A model generated the notes under the pieces. It saw nothing but the letters and a program-made list of their open reading frames with translations, was not told the origin of the DNA and did not search any database. From assembly GCF_005221385.1 (NCBI RefSeq), contig NZ_CP039904.1, forward strand, positions 248,001 to 312,000: a stretch of 64,000 nt of DNA, given 5' to 3'. This document shows, in pieces, positions 1 through 8,400 of the stretch. Each line of letters starts with the position of its first letter. Position 1 is the first letter of the stretch. Position numbers and translations under genes: made by a program. The stretch comes from Agrobacterium tumefaciens. Lineage in GTDB: Bacteria; Pseudomonadota; Alphaproteobacteria; Rhizobiales; Rhizobiaceae.

Positions 1-150
1 GGAAGCGTAGGATGGGCCAAGCAGCCGATCGCTGCCGATGAACACGGCAGCAGAACCGGTCGCACCCGCCAAAAGCAGGATCCCGCCTACGATCACAACG
101 AGTTTGCGCGAAAACCGCATTCGTCCGAATACAGCTTTCACCCGCAACAT
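1..150 (-). CDS. Unidentified membrane-anchored or exported protein, N-terminal part only
   Basis: An open frame on the minus strand runs off the left edge. Two in-frame starts are possible, ATG at 150 and ATG at 120. The second gives the more typical N-terminus: a few basic residues (MRFSRK) followed by a hydrophobic stretch VVIVGGILLLAGATGSAAVF that would act as a signal anchor. Only about 40 to 50 residues are visible, so the family cannot be named. It is divergent from the manganese transporter operon, with about 200 bp in between. Reality of the gene is likely, identity unknown. Confidence 0.5.
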   Translation of the reverse strand, partial: MLRVKAVFGRMRFSRKLVVIVGGILLLAGATGSAAVFIGSDRLLGPSYAS

Positions 151-348
151 CCTGACATCAAGTACCCCGCCTTATCGCCCTCACCCCGAAACGTGGCTCT
201 GATGATGAGGAACACACGCGGGATAAAGCTCGTAACCTCGTTGTCCGAGCCTTACGATACTGCCGCTTTCTCATTGAAAAAAGTTTAACCACCCCGGCGC
301 AACGCCGGCAAAAACGCACCATTTTCAGACATTTTCAAATGACGCTAA

Positions 349-367
349 ATTGCGAATGATTTGCAAT
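349..367. promoter_or_regulatory. Mur box 1 (MRS-like) upstream of sitA
   Basis: The segment ATTGCGAATGATTTGCAAT is an imperfect palindrome of the type bound by Mur, the manganese-sensing Fur homologue of rhizobia, upstream of sitABCD. A TTGACA hexamer lies just downstream (372-377), so Mur bound here would touch the promoter. Palindrome seen directly; assignment to Mur follows from the downstream gene and the known rhizobial motif. Confidence 0.75.
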
Positions 368-401
368 AGCGTTGACAAGTGTGATTTTATAACAGATGGT
401 A

Positions 402-418
402 TTGCGAATTAATCGCAA
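402..418. promoter_or_regulatory. Mur box 2 (MRS-like), perfect inverted repeat
   Basis: TTGCGA-ATTAA-TCGCAA is a perfect 6-bp inverted repeat, 53 bp downstream of the first box (first base to first base). Two such sites are known in front of sitABCD in Rhizobium leguminosarum. The site would lie inside the coding region if translation began at the ATG at 396, which argues for the GTG at 438 as the true start. Confidence 0.7.
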
Positions 419-437
419 CAAACATTCGGTGACAGAC

Positions 438-1328
438 GTGAACTTCCAGAAAATCCGGCATGCTCTTTTTGCTTTTTCACTTTTTCTCCCCGCCGCCGCA
501 GTGGCACAGGAAAAACCGAAGGTGGTGACGACCTTCACCATCATCGCCGACATGGCTCGCAACGTGGCGGGCGATGCGGCCGAAGTGGAAAGCATTACCA
601 AGCCGGGTGCTGAAATTCACAACTATCAACCAACCCCGCGTGACATCCTCAAAGCCCGCAAAGCCGATCTGGTGCTGCGCAATGGTCTCAATCTGGAATT
701 GTGGTTCGAGAAATTCCTGGCCAACCTCTCCGGCGTGCCGAGCGTGACGGTGAGCGATGGCGTGACGCCGATGGCGATCAGCGGCGGGGCATACCAGGGA
801 AAACCCAATCCGCATGCCTGGATGTCTCCCGATAACGCCTTGATCTATGTGGAAAATATCCGCAAGGGCCTTGCCGGGATCGACCCCGCCCATGCCGATG
901 TCTATGCCGCCAATGCCAAGGCCTATTCGGACAAGATCAAGGCGACCGTCCAGCCCATTCGCGATACGCTTTCCGTTCTGCCGGAAAACAAGCGCTGGTT
1001 GGTAACGAGCGAAGGCGCCTTCTCTTATCTCGCCCGCGATTTCGGCCTGAAGGAACTGTTCCTGTGGCCGGTCAATGCCGACAGCCAGGGCACACCGCAG
1101 CAGGTGCGCGGCGTAATCGACGCCATGCGCGAGCACAATATCCAGGTTATCTTCAGCGAAAGCACGGTGTCCGCCGATCCCGCCGAGCAGGTGGCAAAGG
1201 AAACCGGCGCAACCTATGGCGGCATACTCTACGTGGATTCGCTGAGCGAAGCGGACGGCCCGGTTCCGACCTATCTCGATCTGCTGCGGGTGACGAGCGA
1301 AACCATCGCAAAAGGCCTGTCATCATGA
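438..1328 (+). CDS. sitA: Manganese ABC transporter substrate-binding protein SitA
   Basis: Periplasmic metal-binding protein of the cluster A-I (PsaA/ZnuA) family that delivers Mn2+ to the SitBCD permease. From a GTG start at 438, preceded by GGTGA, the product has 296 residues, an N-terminal signal peptide ending near AVAQ, and the four expected metal ligands: H61, H126, E192 and D267. The His/His/Glu/Asp set and lack of a His-rich loop favour manganese over zinc. An ATG at 396 would add 14 residues, but it lies upstream of a perfect Mur box, which makes it unlikely to be inside the gene. The stop overlaps the sitB start (ATGA), so the genes are translationally coupled. Expected to be repressed by Mur when manganese is plentiful. 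Confidence 0.92.
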   Translation: MNFQKIRHALFAFSLFLPAAAVAQEKPKVVTTFTIIADMARNVAGDAAEVESITKPGAEIHNYQPTPRDILKARKADLVLRNGLNLELWFEKFLANLSGVPSVTVSDGVTPMAISGGAYQGKPNPHAWMSPDNALIYVENIRKGLAGIDPAHADVYAANAKAYSDKIKATVQPIRDTLSVLPENKRWLVTSEGAFSYLARDFGLKELFLWPVNADSQGTPQQVRGVIDAMREHNIQVIFSESTVSADPAEQVAKETGATYGGILYVDSLSEADGPVPTYLDLLRVTSETIAKGLSS

Positions 1329-2233
1329 GAATGGGCGGAAAAAAAATAGCCGGCGGCCTGGCGGTTCAAAATGCGACAGTGACCTATCGCAACGGCCACA
1401 CAGCATTGAGAAATGCCAGCTTCTCCATCCCCCGCGGAACGATCACTGCACTTGTCGGCGTCAATGGCGCCGGCAAGTCCACGATTTTCAAGGCGATCAT
1501 GGGTTTCGTGCCGCTGGCCGCCGGTTCCGTCTCGATCTTCGACCTGCCGGTGAAAGAGGCGCTCAGGAAAAACCTCGTTGCTTACGTGCCGCAGGCCGAG
1601 GAGGTGGACTGGAGCTTTCCGGTGCTGGTGGAGGATGTGGTGATGATGGGCCGTTATGGCCACATGAACTTCCTGCGCATCCCGTCCAAACGCGATCACC
1701 AGATGGTGGAAGAGGCGCTGAAGCGCGTCAACATGCTCGATTATCGCAAAAGGCAGATCGGCGAGCTTTCCGGCGGGCAGAAGAAGCGGGTATTTCTGGC
1801 CCGCGCACTGGCGCAGGAAGGCCAGGTCATCCTGCTCGACGAACCCTTCACCGGCGTCGACGTGACGACGGAAGAACAGATCGTCGCCCTTTTGAAGGCA
1901 TTGCGCGACGAGGGCCGCGTCATGCTGGTCTCCACCCATAATCTCGGCAGCGTGCCGGAATTTTGCGACCGCGCCGTCTTCGTCAAGGGGACGGTGCTGG
2001 CGTCAGGTAAAACCGAGGATACCTTTACCGAGGAGAACCTGCAAAAAGCCTTCGGCGGCAGCCTGCGCCACTTCATCCTCGGCGGGGCCGACCTGCATGA
2101 CGATGCCGATCCACGCCGGGTGAAGGTCATCACCGATGACGAACGGCCTTTCGTGATTTACGGCAAGAATGGCCAGAATGGGCACGATCCTGAGGCTCCG
2201 AAGGAAAAAGTCGATGATAAACAGCCTTCTTGA
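1325..2233 (+). CDS. sitB: Manganese ABC transporter ATP-binding protein SitB
   Basis: Cytoplasmic ATPase that powers manganese uptake. The 302-residue product has Walker [10 protein letters not shown] at 45-53, signature LSGGQ at 148-152 and Walker B VILLDEP at 168-174, followed by the switch His in STHN. The last 45 or so residues beyond the ATPase core are charged and poorly conserved-looking, as is usual for rhizobial SitB. The start ATG overlaps the sitA stop, and the coding end overlaps the start of sitC. Second gene of the sitABCD operon. Confidence 0.93.
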   Translation: MRMGGKKIAGGLAVQNATVTYRNGHTALRNASFSIPRGTITALVGVNGAGKSTIFKAIMGFVPLAAGSVSIFDLPVKEALRKNLVAYVPQAEEVDWSFPVLVEDVVMMGRYGHMNFLRIPSKRDHQMVEEALKRVNMLDYRKRQIGELSGGQKKRVFLARALAQEGQVILLDEPFTGVDVTTEEQIVALLKALRDEGRVMLVSTHNLGSVPEFCDRAVFVKGTVLASGKTEDTFTEENLQKAFGGSLRHFILGGADLHDDADPRRVKVITDDERPFVIYGKNGQNGHDPEAPKEKVDDKQPS

Positions 2234-3074
2234 GCCCTTCACCTACGGCTACATGCTGAACGCCATCTGGGTCAGCGCGCTGGTCGGCGGCGTCTGCGGC
2301 TTCCTGTCTGCCTATCTGATGCTGAAGGGCTGGTCGCTGATCGGCGATGCGCTCTCCCATGCCATCGTTCCGGGTGTTGCCGGCGCCTATATGCTGGGCC
2401 TGCCGTTTTCGCTGGGGGCCTTTCTTTCCGGCGGGCTTGCCGCCGGCTCCATGCTGTTCCTGAACCAGAAGACGAGGCTCAAGGAAGACGCGATCATCGG
2501 CCTGATCTTCACCTCGTTTTTCGGGCTGGGGCTGTTCATGGTTTCGCTGTCGCCCACCTCGATCAATATCCAGACCATCGTGCTTGGCAATATTCTGGCG
2601 ATCACGACCGAAGACACCATCCAGCTGGCGCTGATCGGCGGCATCAGCCTTTTGGTGCTGGCGTTGAAATGGCGCGACTTCATGGTCGTCTTCTTCGATG
2701 AGAACCATGCCCGCACCGTGGGGCTGAAACCGGAAGTGCTGAAGGTGATCTTCTTCACCCTGCTCGCCGCCTCCACGGTTGCCGCCCTTCAGACCGTCGG
2801 AGCCTTCCTCGTCGTCGCCATGGTGGTGACGCCGGGCGCTACCGCCTATCTCTTGACCGACCGTTTCGAGCGGCTGATCCTGATGAGCCTCATCATCGGC
2901 GCGACCACCAGCTTCGTCGGCGCCTATCTCAGCTATTTCCTCGATGGTGCCACCGGTGGCGTCATCGTTGTGCTGCAAACGGCGATTTTCCTTGCCGCCT
3001 TTGTCTTTGCACCCAAACACGGCCTCCTCGCCTCCAGAGCCAAGGCCCGCAAGGCGCTCGGAGAAACGCCATGA
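2214..3074 (+). CDS. sitC: Manganese ABC transporter permease SitC
   Basis: Inner-membrane permease of the ABC-3 family (286 residues). It is almost wholly hydrophobic with about eight membrane segments and carries the family signature around [19 protein letters not shown] near the N-terminus. The ATG at 2214 is chosen over an upstream ATG at 2169 because AAGGAAAAAG stands immediately before it. The gene overlaps the end of sitB by 20 bp. It would pair with SitD to form the channel. SitC and SitD are similar to each other, which points to an old duplication. Confidence 0.93.
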   Translation: MINSLLEPFTYGYMLNAIWVSALVGGVCGFLSAYLMLKGWSLIGDALSHAIVPGVAGAYMLGLPFSLGAFLSGGLAAGSMLFLNQKTRLKEDAIIGLIFTSFFGLGLFMVSLSPTSINIQTIVLGNILAITTEDTIQLALIGGISLLVLALKWRDFMVVFFDENHARTVGLKPEVLKVIFFTLLAASTVAALQTVGAFLVVAMVVTPGATAYLLTDRFERLILMSLIIGATTSFVGAYLSYFLDGATGGVIVVLQTAIFLAAFVFAPKHGLLASRAKARKALGETP

Positions 3075-3925
3075 GTGAATATCTCGAACTCGCCATCCTG
3101 CCGTTTCAACTGCCCTTCATGCAATATGCCTTCGTGATCACCCTGATGATCGCCGTGCCGATGGCGATGCTCTCGTGTTTTCTGGTGCTGAAGGGCTGGT
3201 CGCTGATGGGGGATGCGGTTTCCCATGCCGTGCTGCCGGGCGTGGTGATCGCCTATATCATCAACATTCCGCTTTCCATCGGCGCCTTCATCGCCGGCAT
3301 GATCTGCGCGCTCGGCACCGGTTTCATCAAGGAAAACAGCCGCATCAAGGAAGATACGGTGCTCGGCATCGTCTTTTCCGGCATGTTCGGGCTGGGGCTG
3401 GTGCTTTACGTGAAGGTGCAGAGCGACATGCACCTCGATCATATCCTCTTCGGCGACATGCTGGGCATTGCCCCCTCAGACATGCTGGAGACCGGCCTGA
3501 TCGCGCTTTTCGCCACGCTGTTCCTCGGACTGTTACGCAAGGATCTGCTGGTCAATGCTTTCGATCCGCAACATGCCAAGGCGATCGGCCTGCCGGTGCG
3601 TATCCTGCATTACGGTTTGCTGATGGTCCTGTCGCTCACCGTGGTCGGCGCGCTGAAGGCGGTGGGCATCATCCTCTCGGTCGCCATGCTGGTCACGCCG
3701 GGCGCAATCGCCTTTCTGCTGACACGCCGCTTTTCCGCCATGCTTATTGTGGCGATCATGGTGGCTGTCATCTCATCACTGTCAGGCATATGGCTGAGCT
3801 TCCTGATCGACAGTGCACCGGCTCCCACCATCGTGCTGTTCATGAGCATCGCCTTCGTCGCAACCTTCATCCGCACCACCTGGAAAGCCCGCCGGATCGA
3901 CGCGGCGGCTGAAAAAGGGATTTAA
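3071..3925 (+). CDS. sitD: Manganese ABC transporter permease SitD
   Basis: Second ABC-3 family permease of the manganese transporter, 284 residues with about eight hydrophobic segments. The motif GDAVSHAVLPGVVIAYI near the N-terminus matches the equivalent stretch in SitC. The ATG overlaps the sitC stop in an ATGA junction, so all four sit genes form one tightly coupled operon. No further gene follows on the same strand within 100 bp that would belong to the transporter. Confidence 0.93.
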   Translation: MSEYLELAILPFQLPFMQYAFVITLMIAVPMAMLSCFLVLKGWSLMGDAVSHAVLPGVVIAYIINIPLSIGAFIAGMICALGTGFIKENSRIKEDTVLGIVFSGMFGLGLVLYVKVQSDMHLDHILFGDMLGIAPSDMLETGLIALFATLFLGLLRKDLLVNAFDPQHAKAIGLPVRILHYGLLMVLSLTVVGALKAVGIILSVAMLVTPGAIAFLLTRRFSAMLIVAIMVAVISSLSGIWLSFLIDSAPAPTIVLFMSIAFVATFIRTTWKARRIDAAAEKGI

Positions 3926-4034
3926 AACAACGATTTTTGCGGGCGCATGGAACATTTTCGCCTTTTGCGCGTCATTTTCGAGAGTCCGCTGCGAGACGGC
4001 AGACTCTTGAAAATTAAGCGAAAGGGGAAGCTCC

Positions 4035-4208
4035 ATGCTGAAATGGGCTCTTATTTTCTTTGTTATCTCTTTGATCGCGGGCGTATTCGGCTTTACCGGC
4101 ATTTCGGCAGCGGCGGCGGGCGTGGCCCGAATCCTGTTCTTCATCGCCGTGGTGATCTTCCTGGTCTTCCTCGTGCTTGCACTGATGGCCGGAAGCGCCG
4201 TCGTCTGA
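4035..4208 (+). CDS. DUF1328 / UPF0391 small membrane protein
   Basis: A 57-residue protein beginning [20 protein letters not shown], with two hydrophobic segments separated by a short Ala/Gly-rich turn. This is the typical form of the DUF1328 (YtjA) family, small inner-membrane proteins of unknown function common in proteobacteria and often linked to stress. A good ribosome site, AAGGGGAAG, lies at 4021-4030. It stands alone between sitD and a strong hairpin terminator. Family recognised from sequence pattern; function is not known. Confidence 0.85.
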   Translation: MLKWALIFFVISLIAGVFGFTGISAAAAGVARILFFIAVVIFLVFLVLALMAGSAVV

Positions 4209-4217
4209 ATGAAAAAA

Positions 4218-4256
4218 GGCGACCGGCTTTTACGCCGGTCGCCTCTCCTCTTTTCT
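4218..4256. terminator. Bidirectional hairpin terminator
   Basis: GGCGACCGGC (4218-4227) pairs perfectly with GCCGGTCGCC (4234-4243) around a 6-base loop. T-rich sequence follows on the plus strand, and a run of A before the hairpin gives a T run on the minus strand, so it can serve both the DUF1328 gene and the convergent dehydrogenase gene. Confidence 0.88.
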
Positions 4257-4267
4257 TTAAAAAAAGC

Positions 4268-4999
4268 TCAGCCCGTCCAGCCGCCGTCGATCACATGGAT
4301 CTGGCCGGTGGTGAACCCTGCCTCATCCGAAGCAAGATAAGTGACGAGCGCCGCGATTTCTTCCGGCGTGGCGATGCGGCCCATCGGCTGGCGGGCAATG
4401 AAGTCCGCGAGCGCCTGTTCGTAGTTGCCGGTGGCGCGCAGGCGGTCATGCAGGGACGGGCTATCGACCGTTCCGGGGCAGATGGCGTTGCAGCGGATGC
4501 CCCTGGTGACGAAATCGGCGGCAATGGCCTTGGTCAGACCCACGACGGCCGCTTTGGATGCGGTATAAGCGAAACGGTTCGGCACGCCCTTCACGCTTGA
4601 TGCAACCGAGGACATGTTGACGATCGCGCCCTTGCCCTTTTCCAGCATGCCGGGCAGAAAGGCGCGGCAGGTGCGGTACATGGCCTTGGCATTGAGATCG
4701 AAGGAGAAATCCCAGTCCTTTTCCTCGCAGTCGAGAATGGTGCCGGAATGAACGAAACCGGCGCAGTTGAACAGCACGTCGGCATGGCCGATATCGGCGG
4801 CGAAATCCTTGACGCCTTCGCCATCCAGCACATTCAAAACCCGCGTTTCCGCACCATTCAGGGTGGAAAGCGCCTGTTCGTTGATATCGGTGGCAATGAC
4901 GCGCGCACCGAGCGATATGAACCGCTCCGCCGTCGCCCGGCCGATACCCTGACCGGCGGCGGTGATCACCACTGTCCGGCCGTTAAAATCCTGCACCAT
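4268..4999 (-). CDS. Short-chain dehydrogenase/reductase, BDH2/DHRS6-like
   Basis: NAD(P)-dependent SDR oxidoreductase of 243 residues. The N-terminal Rossmann motif TAAGQGIG, the NMSSVASS segment with the catalytic Ser, and YTASKAA with the catalytic Tyr and Lys are all present. The pattern across the chain (CEEKDWDFS, MSSVASSVKGV, CPGTVDSPSL) closely follows BDH2/DHRS6 (3-hydroxybutyrate dehydrogenase type 2) and bacterial deoxysugar-acid dehydrogenases such as 2-keto-3-deoxy-L-fuconate dehydrogenase, so the substrate is probably a hydroxy or deoxysugar acid. The ATG at 4999 is chosen for the GGGAGG site before it; an upstream extension to 5065 lacks support. Divergent from an IclR regulator that probably controls it. 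Confidence 0.85.
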   Translation of the reverse strand: MVQDFNGRTVVITAAGQGIGRATAERFISLGARVIATDINEQALSTLNGAETRVLNVLDGEGVKDFAADIGHADVLFNCAGFVHSGTILDCEEKDWDFSFDLNAKAMYRTCRAFLPGMLEKGKGAIVNMSSVASSVKGVPNRFAYTASKAAVVGLTKAIAADFVTRGIRCNAICPGTVDSPSLHDRLRATGNYEQALADFIARQPMGRIATPEEIAALVTYLASDEAGFTTGQIHVIDGGWTG

Positions 5000-5078
5000 G
5001 AATAGCCTCCCGCTATAGCGCGCCCGCCCACCGGGGTTCAGGCCGCTGAATTTCAGTGATCTCAAATATGGATCGACA

Positions 5079-5106
5079 ATTCATATGTAAACGCGGTATT
5101 CATATG
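5079..5106. promoter_or_regulatory. Direct repeat ATTCATATG, candidate IclR-type operator
   Basis: ATTCATATG occurs at 5079-5087 and again at 5098-5106, 19 bp apart (about two helical turns), in the divergent promoter region between the SDR gene and the IclR regulator. Repeat seen directly; its role as operator is inferred from position. Confidence 0.5.
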
Positions 5107-5154
5107 GCGTCAAGCAAACTTGCGCCGTAACCGCGCAAAACGCATCGAGGCCAG

Positions 5155-5928
5155 ATGACAGACGAAGACAGCGAAAGATACCGCGCCCCCGCCCTCGACA
5201 AGGGCCTGGACATTCTCGAGCTTCTGGCCCGCACCGATGGCGGGCTCACACAGATCGAGATCGCCAAGGCCGTCGGCAAAAGCCCCAACGAACTTTACCG
5301 CATGCTGGACCGGCTGGTGCGCCGGGGTTACGTGCAGCGGCTTGAGGGCGACCGGTTTTCGCTGACGCTGAAAATGTTCGGGCTGGCGCATTTCCACGCG
5401 CCGATCCGCCGGCTCGTCTCTTTTGCCGCCCCTGTCATGCGCGATTTTTCCGCAAGCGCCGAGCAGGCCTGCCATCTGGCCGTTTATGACCGTGGCAGCG
5501 TGGTCGTCATCGCCCAGCAGGAATCCTCCACCTATTGGGCCATGTCAATGCGGGTGGGCGCGCAGATGAGCCTGTTCCACACCGGCTCCGGCCATGTGCT
5601 GCTGGCCTTCCAGACCGAAGCGCAACGCCAGATCATGATCACCGAGCAGGTGCGTGGCAGCGGCGAGACCGTGCCCCCTGATCTGACCGAGCGGTTAAGG
5701 CAGGTGCGCAGCAACGGTTTCGAATCCATGGACAGTCTTCAGACTGCCGGCGTGCGCAATATTTCCGCTCCCGTTCTGACGTTGGACGGAACGGCTCTCG
5801 CCGTCATCACCTGCCCCTACATCACGCCGCTTGGCGGCAAGGCGCCGACCCGTGAGGCCTGTGAAGGGCTGATCCGCGATGCTGCAAAGCGCATTTCCGA
5901 AGTGGCGACCGGAAACGAGAACAACTGA
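5155..5928 (+). CDS. IclR-family transcriptional regulator
   Basis: A 257-residue regulator with an N-terminal winged helix-turn-helix (about residues 12-75, with GGLTQIEIAKAVGKSPNELYRMLDRL as the recognition region, quoted here only in outline) and a C-terminal effector-binding domain typical of IclR proteins. It is transcribed divergently from the SDR dehydrogenase, 155 bp away, with a direct repeat in between. The likely role is to sense the dehydrogenase substrate or a related acid and control that gene. No other target is visible. A hairpin terminator follows its stop. Confidence 0.88.
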   Translation: MTDEDSERYRAPALDKGLDILELLARTDGGLTQIEIAKAVGKSPNELYRMLDRLVRRGYVQRLEGDRFSLTLKMFGLAHFHAPIRRLVSFAAPVMRDFSASAEQACHLAVYDRGSVVVIAQQESSTYWAMSMRVGAQMSLFHTGSGHVLLAFQTEAQRQIMITEQVRGSGETVPPDLTERLRQVRSNGFESMDSLQTAGVRNISAPVLTLDGTALAVITCPYITPLGGKAPTREACEGLIRDAAKRISEVATGNENN

Positions 5929-5941
5929 GAAGAACAAAAAA

Positions 5942-5970
5942 AACGCGACCGGCAGGGACCCGATCGCGTT
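5942..5970 (+). terminator. Hairpin after IclR gene
   Basis: AACGCGACCGG (5942-5952) pairs with CCGATCGCGTT (5960-5970), with one G-U pair and a 7-base loop. It lies 14 bp after the IclR stop. The A run before and TTTTG after make it usable on both strands. Confidence 0.75.
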
Positions 5971-6005
5971 TTGAGTGACTGGAGATTTATATCTCTTAAA
6001 CGCAA

Positions 6006-6033
6006 GGGGAACGTGGATTGTTCCCCTTTTTTT
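6006..6033 (+). terminator. Rho-independent terminator
   Basis: GGGGAAC (6006-6012) pairs with GTTCCCC (6020-6026) and is followed by seven T (6027-6033). It is a second, stronger terminator for plus-strand transcription, placed directly against the end of the convergent transaldolase gene. Confidence 0.85.
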
Positions 6034-6034
6034 A

Positions 6035-7000
6035 TCAGGCGGCCGCCAGCGTCAGTTCCTTGCGGACCATTTCGCGCAGCGTCACCAGATCCTTGGCGAA
6101 CAGGCGAATGCCTTCCGAGAGCTTCTCGGTTGCCATCGCGTCTTCGTTCATTGCCCAGCGGAATGCCTTTTCGTCGAGCGACTGCAAAGGCTCGGGCTTG
6201 GCATTGTCGGGCGAAAGCTTGCGAGCAAGCGTGCCGGTGTCCTTGTCCAGCTCTTCCAGCAGCGCCGGGCTGATCGTCAGGCGGTCGCAACCGGCCAGCG
6301 CTTCGATTTCGCCGACATTGCGGAAGGACGCACCCATGACGACGGTGCTGATGCCGTTGGCCTTGTAATAATTGTAGATGCTGCGCACCGAAACAACGCC
6401 CGGATCGGTTTCGGCGGTGTAGGTCTCGCCGGTAGACTTCTTGTACCAGTCGAGGATACGGCCAACGAAGGGCGAGATGAGGAAGACCTTGGCTTCCGCG
6501 CAGGCAATTGCCTGAGCCTGCGAGAAGAGCAGCGTCAGGTTGCAGTCGATACCTTCAGACTGCAGAACTTCGGCTGCCTTGATACCTTCCCAGGTGGAAG
6601 CAAGCTTGATGAGGATGCGCTCGCGCTCGATGCCGCGCTCCTTATAGGCCGCGATGATCTGGTGCGCCTTGGCGATGGAAGCCTGCGTATCGAAAGAAAG
6701 GTCGGCATCCACTTCGGTGGAGACGCGGCCGGGAACGAGACCTGCAAGTGCTGCGCCCACGGAAATGGCAAGACGATCAGCCACGGCGGCAACCACGGCG
6801 TCGGACTGGCCGCCCTGCGTCTTGCCCCAGGCGACGGCTTCCTTCACCGCATCCGCAAAGGCCGGCGTGCCGAGTGCCTTCAGAACGATGGTGGGGTTGG
6901 TGGTGCAATCCACCGGCTTCAGGCGCGCAACCGCCTCGATATCGCCGGTGTCGGCAACAACCGTGGTGATGGCGCGAAGTTGTTCGAGTTTGGACGTCAT
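6035..7000 (-). CDS. tal: Transaldolase
   Basis: Cytoplasmic enzyme of the non-oxidative pentose phosphate pathway that transfers a dihydroxyacetone unit between sedoheptulose 7-phosphate and glyceraldehyde 3-phosphate. The 321-residue product has all active-site residues of the E. coli TalB class at matching positions: D17, N35 (in TTNP), E96 and the Schiff-base K132 in the segment [10 protein letters not shown]. The ATG at 6998-7000 follows AAGGATC and gives the normal N-terminus MTSKLEQL; a longer frame to 7150 has no support. Divergent from a SorC-type sugar regulator. Confidence 0.95.
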   Translation of the reverse strand: MTSKLEQLRAITTVVADTGDIEAVARLKPVDCTTNPTIVLKALGTPAFADAVKEAVAWGKTQGGQSDAVVAAVADRLAISVGAALAGLVPGRVSTEVDADLSFDTQASIAKAHQIIAAYKERGIERERILIKLASTWEGIKAAEVLQSEGIDCNLTLLFSQAQAIACAEAKVFLISPFVGRILDWYKKSTGETYTAETDPGVVSVRSIYNYYKANGISTVVMGASFRNVGEIEALAGCDRLTISPALLEELDKDTGTLARKLSPDNAKPEPLQSLDEKAFRWAMNEDAMATEKLSEGIRLFAKDLVTLREMVRKELTLAAA

Positions 7001-7194
7001 ATCGAATGATCCTTCATGATCTCTTGAAAACTTGCTCACCCGTTTTTTCGTTCCCGCACCATGGGTGCGCCCAAGGCCGAAATCGCGGTTTGTCCGGCTC
7101 CGACTATCGCAAGCGGCATGGTCGAAAGTCAAGACATTTGCGCATCGCAATTGACATAAGTTTCACGCCTGCGATACTCCGTACCATAAAGAGA

Positions 7195-8181
7195 ATGGCG
7201 GAAACCGTGGCGAAACTGAGAAGAGAAACCCATACGGCCTATTCGGAAGCGGCTTCGCTGAGGCTGCGCGCCGCGTGGCTCTATTATAATCAGGGCATGA
7301 CGCAGAAAGACGTCGCCGAAAAACTGGGGATCAGCCGCTCCACCGTCATCCGCCTGCTCGACGAGGCGATGAAACGCTCGGAAGTGCAGATCTGGATCAA
7401 TGAGGGCATCGAGGACTTCGTCGCTTTGGCCAGCCAGCTGGAAGCGGCCTACGGGCTGGATGAAGCCGTCATCATCCCCTGCCCCGAGAAGGCAAGCGCC
7501 GAAAGCACCGCCAAGGCAGTCGGTCTGGCGCTCGGGCAATTCCTCTCAGAAGTGGTGCCGAACGGCGCCACCATCGGTGTCGGCTGGGGCCGCACCATGA
7601 CCGCTTCGCTTTCCAGCTTCCGCCCGCCGCGCCGGGAAAACTGCAAGGTCGTCTCGCTGCTCGGCGGTATCGTCGCCGTGCACCAGACCAACCCGCTCGA
7701 CTACACCTGGCGGCTGGCAAGCGCGCTTGGGGCGGAATGTTACATGTTTCTGGCACCGCTGCTGGTGGATTCCGTCGAGACCAAACGGGCGCTGATCGAA
7801 AAATGCGGGCTCGCCACACTTTACGATCTGGCCGAGACGCTGGACCTTGCCATCGTCTCCTGCGGCGATATCGGCCCGCATTCCACGTCACTGTCGGAAG
7901 GTTTCATTTCGAAGGAGACGCTGCGCGAGCTCATCGATGCCGGCTGCGTCTGCGACACGATGTTTAATTTCATCGATGCGGAAGGCCGCTCCGTCGATCA
8001 CCCGATCAACCAGCGCGCCATGGCGATCGATCTCGATACGTTGCGCAAGGCCAAACACATCGTTCTCGCCTCCGGTGGCGCCCACCGCGCCATCGCCATC
8101 CGCGCCACCATCAAACGCACCGGCTGCAATACGCTGATTACCGACGAGGCGGCGGCACGGGCGTTGATGGAACTGGTTTAG
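7195..8181 (+). CDS. SorC/DeoR-type sugar-binding transcriptional regulator
   Basis: A 328-residue regulator. Residues about 15-60 form a helix-turn-helix (RAAWLYYNQGMTQKDVAEKL, then SRSTVIRLLDEA). The remainder is the SorC sugar-phosphate binding domain with the usual GVGWGRT segment and a C-terminal SGGAHRA motif. The start ATG at 7195 is the first with a credible ribosome site (AAAGAG) and gives the expected N-terminus. It is divergent from transaldolase, so control of tal by a sugar phosphate is a reasonable guess but is not shown by the sequence. Confidence 0.85.
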   Translation: MAETVAKLRRETHTAYSEAASLRLRAAWLYYNQGMTQKDVAEKLGISRSTVIRLLDEAMKRSEVQIWINEGIEDFVALASQLEAAYGLDEAVIIPCPEKASAESTAKAVGLALGQFLSEVVPNGATIGVGWGRTMTASLSSFRPPRRENCKVVSLLGGIVAVHQTNPLDYTWRLASALGAECYMFLAPLLVDSVETKRALIEKCGLATLYDLAETLDLAIVSCGDIGPHSTSLSEGFISKETLRELIDAGCVCDTMFNFIDAEGRSVDHPINQRAMAIDLDTLRKAKHIVLASGGAHRAIAIRATIKRTGCNTLITDEAAARALMELV

Positions 8182-8245
8182 GCTGCACGCTTAAAACACC
8201 CTGCCATTCCGGGACTGAGTTGAGGCCTTCTCGGTTTTACTCTCA

Positions 8246-8360
8246 CCGTCATACAGGCCTTGAGCCGGTATCCAGCCAGTCCAAGTCCTTAGGCTGAAAA
8301 GACTCTTTCCGTCGCGCAGACGCGCGCCGACTGGATTCCGGCTCAAGGCCGGAATGACGG
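8246..8360. repeat. Palindromic intergenic repeat (RIME-like), full unit
   Basis: A 115-bp element whose ends are imperfect inverted copies. The left arm reads CCGTCATACAGGCCTTGAGC and on to ATCCAGCCAGT, and the right arm ACTGGATTCCGGCTCAAGGC and on to GAATGACGG. It is related to the units at 15644 and 33352. Such dispersed palindromic mosaic elements are common between genes in Rhizobiaceae. It may serve as the terminator between the convergent SorC-regulator and Ada-like genes. Confidence 0.8.
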
Positions 8361-8400
8361 AAGTGGTACGAAAGTTCGGCAAAGACGATCCAAGTCTCCC

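Noticed and set aside
2130..3020. 296-codon minus-strand frame opposite sitC
   Set aside because: Antisense of an obvious ABC-3 permease with a coupled operon on the plus strand.
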